DNA of 64,000 nucleotides, taken from positions 186,001 through 250,000 of the forward strand of contig JAMWFC010000122.1 in the NCBI GenBank assembly GCA_027475525.1. Reading direction: 5' to 3'. Below, one piece after another: positions 56,467-64,000 of the stretch (positions within the stretch are counted from its first letter, which is position 1; every line of letters begins with the position of its first letter). This DNA is from Macrolepiota albuminosa. Its lineage: Eukaryota; Basidiomycota; Agaricomycetes; Agaricales; Agaricaceae. Position numbers and translations under genes: made by a program. The notes under the pieces were generated by a model. The model was not told the DNA's origin, ran no database searches, and worked only from the letters and a program-made list of their open reading frames with translations.

Positions 56467-56849
56467 ATTATATAATAGCAGCAGGCCGCTGACGTCCGCT
56501 AGCGTCATGAATTTGATCCGTTGAAAACTCCAAAGATTTCTGCAGCGGCATAAGATGGACGAGTTCGCGCATGTGTTCATTCCAGTGCTCATGACAAGTT
56601 GATGATGCACTGTGGCTGACTACCTCTGTGCTGATCTTTGTAAAAAAAGTAGTCAGCCCTGGTGTATCGTCACTTGTCATGAGCGCTGGAATGATCTCAT
56701 GTGTCAACTCCTCCATCCTATCTCGCTTCAGTAATTCCTAGAGTTTTGGTCAGATCCACTACCACAGGCGCATACTCCAGGTCAGTGCGATGTATATGTA
56801 GAGCAAAAATGCACCTATATAAAAACACAGCATTAGTCCCTGTTAAGGT

Positions 56850-56933
56850 GAAGTAGGAGTAGAACCCACCACTGTACACAATATTGAATATCAATAAATG
56901 AATATTCCACTGAACCACTGGGACTGGTTGCAC
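56850..56933 (-). repeat. tRNA-like repeat in the right inverted repeat, minus strand
   Basis: Mirror of 43,064-43,146, with the same altered B box GGGTTCTACTCC. Confidence 0.5.
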
Positions 56934-57612
56934 CGCTGATGTCAGCTGGCTCACATGCCGACGTCAGCTACCGTCCGCTACCGTCCGCTGGCATGCCAGC
57001 GGACAGCGGACACTCACGCACCCTCTTCCGCCCTTCCCCCTCTTTCTCCCCAGTGCCATCCTCTCCACTCCCCACACTATCTCACACGCCACCCCCGTCC
57101 ACCACATGCACCCCGCTTCCCTCCTCCCCCCTGACCTGACGTCCGACGTCTGCTACGCCCACTGGGGTACCAGCGGACACCCACGCTCCTCCCCTTCCCT
57201 CTTCCCCCTCTTTCTCCCCACCCCCATCCCTCTTCCGCCACCTCCCACGCTCTCCAAGACGCCACCCCATGCGGCGGACACCCACGCACCCCGTTTCCTT
57301 CTCTCGATTCCCGTGGATTCCGACGGATACCAGCAGATATCCGGCGGATGCCGACGGATGCACGACGGATGCCGACGGATGCCAGCGGGTCACAACAGCT
57401 GCCGGCGAACTCCAACGGATGCCAGCTGATGGCCAGCTGATGGCCAGCTGATGGCTGCTGATGCCAACGCCCCTTTCAGGCCACGAAAACTCTTTTGGGA
57501 GGTATGCCACCCCCCTTCCACCTCAAAAAATCCATACGGGAACCTGCGGAAACGTAGGTGGGCATCCGTTCATTGTGTTATCCGACCTTTGAATCTATCC
57601 GTTAGTAACGGA

Positions 57613-57690
57613 CCTGTGGTGCAACGGTTAAATGTGCATTCCGTTGCTGGAGGCTTTCCCAAGGCCGGGGGTTCGATTCCCCCCCACAGG
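57613..57690 (+). tRNA. tRNA-like gene in the right inverted repeat
   Basis: Mirror copy of 42,270-42,347. Perfect 7-bp acceptor CCTGTGG/CCACAGG and perfect T arm GGGGG-TTCGATT-CCCCC are both kept, although the sequence between them differs slightly from the left copy (TGTGCATTCC against TGTGTGTTCC). No anticodon is assigned. Confidence 0.5.
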
Positions 57691-58070
57691 CATACGATGG
57701 GCAAGTCGACATTACCTTTTTTCTTGGTCCAACCAGACCCCGTGGACCTGCGTAGGCCTCTGTGGATGTCCGCTGGTGTCCTGCGCAGGCCTGGGAGGGC
57801 CCGCGTAGGTTTGAGTCCGTCGACGTACGTCTGCGTGGATGTTCGCTGGTGGCTTGCGTAGGCCTGCGTAGATTTTCAGGGCCCTTTCGTGGACGTACGC
57901 TGGCGTCGGGGGTGGGAAAAGGATGGAAGGGGAGACGCGCAGCCTCGAGTTATTGCGGGGAGGAATGGAGAGGGGAGGGAAATGGGGAACCTCGAGGAGG
58001 GTTTATTCATGCCATGAAGTCCGCCAATGGAGGAGGTTTTCACTCGTGTGCTGATGCCCGCCGGCGGCCG

Positions 58071-58224
58071 CTGACGCACATTGACGTCCGCTAGTGTCCG
58101 CTGGCATCCGCCGGGCCTGCATGCGCATATGTGTGCCCGCCTTTTATCTGACGCACATTGACGTCCGCTAGTGTCCGCTGGCATCCGCCGGGCCTGCATG
58201 CGCATATGTGTGCCCGCCTTTTAT
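58071..58224. repeat. 77-bp tandem duplication N in the right inverted repeat
   Basis: Copies start at 58,071 and 58,148. The left inverted repeat has a single copy at the matching place, direct evidence that one copy is extra. Confidence 0.92.
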
Positions 58225-58397
58225 CGATCCACTGGACTGTGTCATATAGCACATTGTGACACGTCCGCGGCTCTGTATTCTACGGCACTGTGGGGACTGC
58301 TCCGCTCCAGTGTAGCGGACTCCGCTGGACACATATGATACGGCACAAAGCGGGCTCCCGTACAACGTATGACACGTACTGTTGTGATGTCTCTATG

Positions 58398-58406
58398 TGA
58401 GCTTTA
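58398..58406 (+). other. Candidate target site duplication of the KDZ element, right
   Basis: TGAGCTTTA, identical and in the same orientation as at 41,629-41,637. Confidence 0.6.
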
Positions 58407-58740
58407 TTGCCAATAGGTAAAAGGATTACCAAAACACCTTAATTGGTAGCATAGTATCACAATTTGTTATTCCTCTTACACTGTTTAATAATTCAAGTTT
58501 TTGATTGTGATAACATAGGCCTATACAATGATCGTTACATACAATTGATTATTAGCATGTCCAAGTCATCCAATCACTTATAACATCCGCAATGAACCAT
58601 TATCAGTATCACAATGTCCTGATATATAGTCCGTTGTAGTACATTATCTACATATATAGTACACTATCTACATCTATAGTACACTATATACAAAGTTCAA
58701 CCATATATAGTATGACATATACAATGTACAAAATTTAGGT
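58407..58740. other. AT-rich flank, no gene seen
   Basis: AT-rich DNA with short repeats of the phrase CTACATMTATAGTACACTAT near 58,640-58,690. No coding signal. Confidence 0.5.
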
Positions 58741-60760
58741 TTGCAAGCAAGAAATTACGATAGAGGTCTCCTCCAAACCTCTTGTCCCTCCTCTGTCTCT
58801 CCCATGGTTGTTGTTGCTGCCACTGCCACTTCACCTGTCACCGCTGTTGCTACTGTCGCTCTGCCTATCATTGCTGCCATCACTGCCACTTCATCTGCCT
58901 CTGCTGTTATCATTTCTTCTTCTAAAGTCAATACTACCATCACAATTATTTCATCCTGTATCGGCATGGGCTGGCTAGCATCCGCTGCCACTTCCATCCA
59001 AATTTCCAGTGGCACTGTGTTTCTGCATCAGTGCGCCGCTAACAGACCTCCCAACTGATTGATTCCTTGCATAATCTCTGATGGGATATGCTGGGGCAGC
59101 CCTTGCTGGATGAGGGCGAGCACTGAGGAACTCCTGTCCAACAACAGTGGGTACTCATGCACCCTTCCTGGACATGAAGATGTATCAGGTATATATTATG
59201 GGATATAGGGTCACTTACGCATAACATCTTCATGGGACGATGCCAATGTGTTCAACAGCCAGTTCCTCCTCCGTAAAATACATGGCTGTACTGCCTCCAC
59301 TTGCCATATTGCCTGCCATACTTCCTCTATCTCTGATGCCCCAGGTGCCACATTGTCTGACCCTCAATTTTTGATATGCTCTACTTGCACCTGCAAACCA
59401 GCCAACTTGTCTTCGATAGCCATGCATGCCACTAAAGCGGTGTCCTGTCTCCAAATGCTCTGTCCCTGTCACAAATCACCATATTCTGCTCTTCCCACAT
59501 GGCCTTCCAAGCACATCGTTCCCACTGAAGATCCTCTCATGTGTGGTGCAACTGTAAGGTTATCTGGTGCTCATTTGCCAGGGCCTCCTGCAAATGCTGG
59601 CGCATTTCTGCATCAATAGACGATTGAGCAGATATCAGGGGGATTTTATGGATATCCAATATGTCCAAGCTTGGAGACCTCCATGCACGCTTGTACCCTA
59701 CTATCTCCACTGACTTGGTCAAAGCTCAGCGCTTCCCCTTGTCCTGTTGCAGAGACAATGCTTCCACCCTTTCTTTTTGCAACAAACCCTCAGCCTGTGC
59801 CTCAACCGACCCCACAGCCTTCGATGAATCCTCAGACTGTGCTCCACTTGACTCTGTGCCCTTTGACCTGGGCACATTACCTGCACTCAATGACTTTGTA
59901 TTTGCATGTCCGTGTGCACAATTAAATAATATCAAGCCCAAATTTGTTGCCTCCTCAAAGTACGGCTCCAGTGATGCTCAGCGCTTTTCCTGATCATGCC
60001 GAGTTATTGGCACTTCCTCCATCAATGCAGGTGAAGCTCTGTGCTTTTCCTTATCCTGCCGTATAGTTGATGCCTTTGCCTTCCTTCCTCTCAATGAACT
60101 CCCATCCAGTGCCCCACCTGACTTCTCAGCCCTCGATCTGGATGCACTAGCCAACTGGCTCAGCACCCAGGTCATGTCCCACCTCTGTTCTTTGCTCATG
60201 CAAGATGCCTTCCATGCCTAAGCCATAGAGCATCGCTCATGCCGGACTTGACAGAAAACACAAATGGAGTTATCTTTGCAAGATTTTGCCACCAGCACCT
60301 CAAACTCAAATGGTTCACCTCAACGTGAGCATAACAAGCACTGGTAATGGTTAGGATGTGCAACCAGGCCAGGAGAACACTTGCATGACCCTTGTTCTGA
60401 CATCACTTGAGGGTGGGAGGGCCACAGTGCCAGCTTTGGGCCGTGGCAAATTGTTCTGGTATCACCTTGGCTTGAGGGATCCGCTTTGCTGCTGGGACTA
60501 GCCATACCTGACCGGAGCCAAGAACAGGCTGTTCAGTACATGTCAACGAGCTCGCAGCAGGTGCTGATTGGACTGAGCTGCTCAGGCCAGTTGTCTGCAT
60601 GCTCTTCTCCAGTGCCAATGGGTCAGATGTCAGTGTTAATGAACTTGACCCCATAGACCGGCCTGCCATCTCTGGGTGGGCATGCCAGGTAAGTACGCAG
60701 ACATGCTGGGAAACTACTTACGCTGTTGGAAAAGGTCTGCTATCTGCTGCTCGTATATTT
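58741..60760 (-). pseudogene. Decayed minus-strand protein relic with a Cys/His-rich part
   Basis: Successive minus-strand frames broken by stops look like one decayed protein. Near 60,200-60,400 it has CSPGLVAHPNHYQCLLC, then GEPFEFEVLV, then SCKDNSICVFCQVRHERC, a Cys/His pattern like a zinc-binding module. Downstream parts are Ser/Ala/Lys-rich (RGRKAKASTIRQDKEKHR), and the end (59,015-58,755) is rich in Ala, Val and acidic residues. CpG is scarce. It is probably part of an old transposable element, but I do not recognise the family. Confidence 0.45.
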
Positions 60761-60887
60761 CTTGGCGCTCCTTGTAGCGTAGCTATGAAGCAGTTGAGTT
60801 ATCACCAGGCAGGGATGGTGTAGGCGAACGGTTAGGGGTAGAGTGGCATGACATAGTCAAAAAAGGAGGGATGGTCAAAATGTTTTT

Positions 60888-61041
60888 TACCCTTTCATTA
60901 TGATGGCATCAAGCTTCTACTTCTATTACCGCTATGAATACATAGCCACTGCCACATTGCTTAGTACCCTTTCATTATGATGGCATCAAGCTTCTACTTC
61001 TATTACCGCTATGAATACATAGCCACTGCCACATTGCTTAG
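60888..61041. repeat. 77-bp tandem duplication O
   Basis: Copies start at 60,888 and 60,965 and look identical; this one lies in non-coding relic DNA. Confidence 0.9.
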
Positions 61042-62840
61042 ATGAATAAATAAAAATAAACCCCGAGTTTGTACATAAGTAACGATAAGAATGTTGTGTC
61101 TATACAGATAGTTTTGAGTCCTCTACAAAGTTCTTGTATTTTTAACTAATATTTTCAAGTGCATTTTCATCATTTATCATTTCATGAGTCGGAAACGGCA
61201 AGTGTACCACTTGTGCAAGATAAAATTCATAAAAACTTAGACTCCTTGCCAGCTGTGTAAGACCTATGCAGTGTGTCATTCCAAAGCCCATATCTCAAAT
61301 GGTACAATAGATCACCAATCACATACAGGGTCAATACTACAATGCTCAGCATTTAGCGAATCCACATGGAACGTGATTGCCGAATAGACTGCCAATTATC
61401 AGCAAGTGTGACCTTTGGTTTCACTATCCTCAACGACAAGACATGGCCGCTTTGAAATATATTTTGGGTACAGGTACTCTGAGGCCAACACAGAATATCT
61501 CCAATGCCAATTTTGATGCTGATTATGATTGGTTGGGGCATAACTATATTTTGTCTGAATGAGGGGGGGTTAATACAAATATCTGGTGAGTCATAATATT
61601 AGATTATAATATGATTGTTCATTTACCGATGCATCTTAAGTCAGCGTTGTAGCTTGCTGGCTACATAAAATTGAAAGAGCACCTTAGATTTTGTATGTAT
61701 CCTCACACCTGTGTATGATGGCATTTATTTGTGAGTATGTTATTGCTGTCCAAAACCAGTACATTGTTTTGGTTCCAGGTATGCAGCCATATAGGTGAAG
61801 AGGTGCCTAGGGTGTTGGCCTCCTCAGAAGTATTCACTCATCCATAAATAAATGAATAAATAAATATACAATATACTAGTTGGTTGATTCTGTTGTTGTG
61901 GCTGTGTACCATTTGAATATATGACCATTGCATAGCCACTATAATCATGAACATATATTCTTATATTATTTATTTAATTATTTATTTTGAATATAGTAAT
62001 AGCATGTAATTTCATGCATATGGTGGCTGTGTATCAATCGTATATTTGAATGATATACAGCCACCAGGGGTCAGGTCACAGGCCCTTTCTATCATAATAG
62101 CCTTATTCTTTAAATTTTTCCTTTATGTAAATAGTGGATTTCGCTCATAGTGGTGGCAAGCTTTCTTCACTGGGTTTTTGATGCTACCCCACTTGCACCC
62201 TTTTAGTTATGCATATACCATTTAGCTGTGGGTCTACCTAGGCGTATCCTACCCAATATGTCCTTAGCTACCATGTAGCGGAAGTAGATAGCATTGTAGA
62301 CATACGGCTGTATTTAATTATTTATTTCAATTGTGTTATTGTGGCTGTGCATCATTCAAGTATACGACTGCTGTATAGCCACAAGTTTCTTGGTAGGTAT
62401 TACCAAACCATTCATCCATACGGTCAATTATATAATTGAGGTATTATTTTGATGCAATGACACTTATTTATTACTATAATAACTGGTGGGAAAAATTAAA
62501 AAAACAAACAAACAAACAAACAAACAACACAACATGATATGGGCGGTAGTATATGCTATGGATGCTGGTATATGTGGATGCTCGGTACTTGGATTAATAG
62601 AGAGGGAACAGCAATGAGAGCTTGCAGAACAATTCAGGGATGACCGATTGACCAGATATGAGAAATAGGATAACTTGGTGAAAATATAACAGACTGCATT
62701 GGGCAAAAATGTCTCAAGAGGTAGTATCAAAGCCATCATAAGATATCAGTCGTCAATATTCATGTAATTCAACATTTGTTGCTCGAAATTGCCGGTACTG
62801 ACCACCTTGCTGGCCCTCTGTTGGGGTTCTCCATCGTCTT
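61042..62840. other. AT-rich relic DNA, no gene seen
   Basis: No coding signal. Recurrent phrases such as GTGGCTGTGTAYCATT and TATTTATTT suggest old degraded repeats. A (CAAA)n microsatellite lies at about 62,498-62,527. Confidence 0.5.
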
Positions 62841-62847
62841 CATATGT

Positions 62848-63760
62848 TCAGAGCTTCCTTTTCACCGGCTTGTAGTCTTTGCATTTGAGTGGTTGCCCCT
62901 TCCTCTTCTTGGTAATTGTTAGAGTGAAAATAATACATTTATTGTTTATATGGCCACTTACTAGTGCAAATGTTTTGTCCAGCAGTGTTATCAATTTCAA
63001 AACTGTTAACATCTTGTACTTCCCTCCCCTCAATGGAATGACTACAAAGGATACCTGCGCCACAACTATATTGCTGATTTGGAAGGTCTGCGGTTTGATC
63101 CTCTTGAACCTTTGATTTATGTGAGCATCTATGTTTTATGGTCATTGTCTATATATTCTTACGTTTTATCTCCTTCCAGTGTTATTCTTGCTTGCACATA
63201 CTCAACGACATTGTCTTATGTCCTCTTGAACTCCCTTCGTGCAATTTTTTTGAGCAATCCATTGGGGTCAGTATTCTTTTTGAATGGAATGTAAACTTCT
63301 TGTTTGTCCGAGTCTTTTGCGGGTGTAAACACTCTATTGTTTGCATACAATATCTTGTTTTCTTCATCTGACATTTCTTCTGACCATTCTTCCAGTTTGC
63401 CCTCTTTGAACTCCTAGTCAAATGCCTTGTATACTGTTTTTGCCGCAGCTATGGCATCTTTGAACTGCTGTGTGCCAAGCTCATCCAGTTTTATTGACTG
63501 TTTGAGGTATTTACACTTCTGATTAAATTTACTATATACCTATCAGCCATCTTCAATATATGTAGCATCATTGAACGCTCACTTTATAGATCCTCCTATC
63601 TTAAATAGGAGCAGATCTATGTCTGATATTGCACCATACACCGTGAATGTTGCTTCCTCATTTGTCACCTTGCTGTCCTGGTCTGCTAGTAGGAGTCTCC
63701 ATATTTTTAGGCTTTTGTACTGCCATACAACTACCGTACTTTTCCATTCTGGGTTCTTCA
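62848..63760 (-). pseudogene. Decayed copy of the FTVYGAIS protein family, running toward the window end
   Basis: Minus-strand frames match the gene at 10,766-12,440 in the same order: NPEWKSTVVVWQY then WRLLLADQDSKVTNEEATF then TVYGAISDIDLL (63,761-63,580), and at the 3' end VSFVVIPLRGGKYKMLTVLK (about 63,060-63,000) with a Lys-rich tail. Stops and frame changes between them show decay, and CpG is rare. The 5' part continues beyond 63,760, where sequence is stop-rich up to the window edge. This is evidence that the family is repeated in this genome. Confidence 0.7.
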
Positions 63761-64000
63761 CAAGACATTAACTCTATGTGTGGATGCGATACATATATAT
63801 TTTCATTTCACCTGAAGAATTTCATGGAGTCGTGCTTCCCCCTGATGCTCGTCATACTCGACATGTCGTTCCAAGGTACTTCCTATGTTAATGTCCATTT
63901 AAATATCTTTTTATAATTCTTCAAGACTTCATTCAGTACACACTTGCATTGCTTTTGTCGTACTCGTTGTCTATTTTTGTATATGTGTATGTGATGATAA

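Larger units (their letters stand above)
41638..58397 (+). mobile_element. Complete KDZ-family DNA transposon, about 16.8 kb
   Basis: Long terminal inverted repeats (about 2.1 kb each) enclose four genes: a Zn-cluster protein, an unknown minus-strand gene, a KDZ transposase and a repeat-rich acidic protein. Arrays of tRNA-like repeats lie just inside or within both inverted repeats. The candidate target duplication is 8-9 bp. The two repeats are nearly identical apart from one 39-bp indel, a suspected 77-bp assembly duplication and scattered substitutions, so the insertion is young. The element keeps CpG, unlike the relics on both sides. Confidence 0.85.
56229..58397 (-). repeat. Right terminal inverted repeat of the KDZ element
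   Basis: Reverse complement of 41,638-43,768. Its 2,169 bp equal the 2,131 bp of the left repeat minus a 39-bp segment near 57,303 plus the 77-bp duplication at 58,071. Open frames of 100 or so codons occur in mirror pairs with the left repeat and come from its GC-rich short repeats rather than from genes. Confidence 0.93.

Overview
The window looks like an Agaricomycete (mushroom-type basidiomycete) genome. Its intact host genes are cut by many introns of about 50 bp, one of them belongs to a mushroom-expanded WW-domain family, and most of the window is filled by element classes typical of these fungi: a KDZ (Kyakuja-Dileera-Zisupton) DNA transposon, a Helitron, Ty1/copia, Tc1/mariner and pogo relics.

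Layout. (1) 1-7.5 kb is the host part: an acetate/ammonium-type transporter (GPR1/FUN34/YaaH family, 5 exons), an NAT9-like N-acetyltransferase on the opposite strand (4 exons), and a WW-domain protein with C-terminal membrane segments (13 exons). (2) 7.9-9.4 kb is a decayed pogo-type transposase. (3) About 10-32 kb is a gene-bearing Helitron block: a 2,401-residue RepHel protein with HUH-Rep, PIF1 helicase and a USP-like cysteine-protease-like C-terminus; a long minus-strand JmjC-domain gene; and three further genes of unknown function. I could not place its termini. (4) 32-40.5 kb is a CpG-poor relic zone with a Ty1/copia element (LTRs, 5-bp target duplication) into which a 1.6-kb Tc1/mariner element inserted. 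(5) 41,638-58,397 is one KDZ element of about 16.8 kb with about 2.1-kb terminal inverted repeats and a candidate 8-9 bp target duplication. It carries a Zn-cluster protein, an unknown gene, the KDZ transposase, a repeat-rich acidic protein, and arrays of tRNA-like repeats just inside both ends. (6) 58.4-64 kb is AT-rich, CpG-poor relic DNA that ends in a decayed copy of one of the Helitron-block genes.

How it fits together. The host genes are ordinary. The CpG-poor relics (pogo, copia, Tc1, right end) look old and probably decayed by methylated-cytosine deamination, while the Helitron block and the KDZ element keep CpG and look young.

A technical warning is central to reading this window. 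I found fourteen tandem duplications, all with a period of exactly 77 bp, almost all in the Helitron block. Several break reading frames that become continuous if one copy is removed. They look like unmerged 77-bp contig overlaps in the assembly rather than biology, so several apparently broken genes here are probably intact in the organism.
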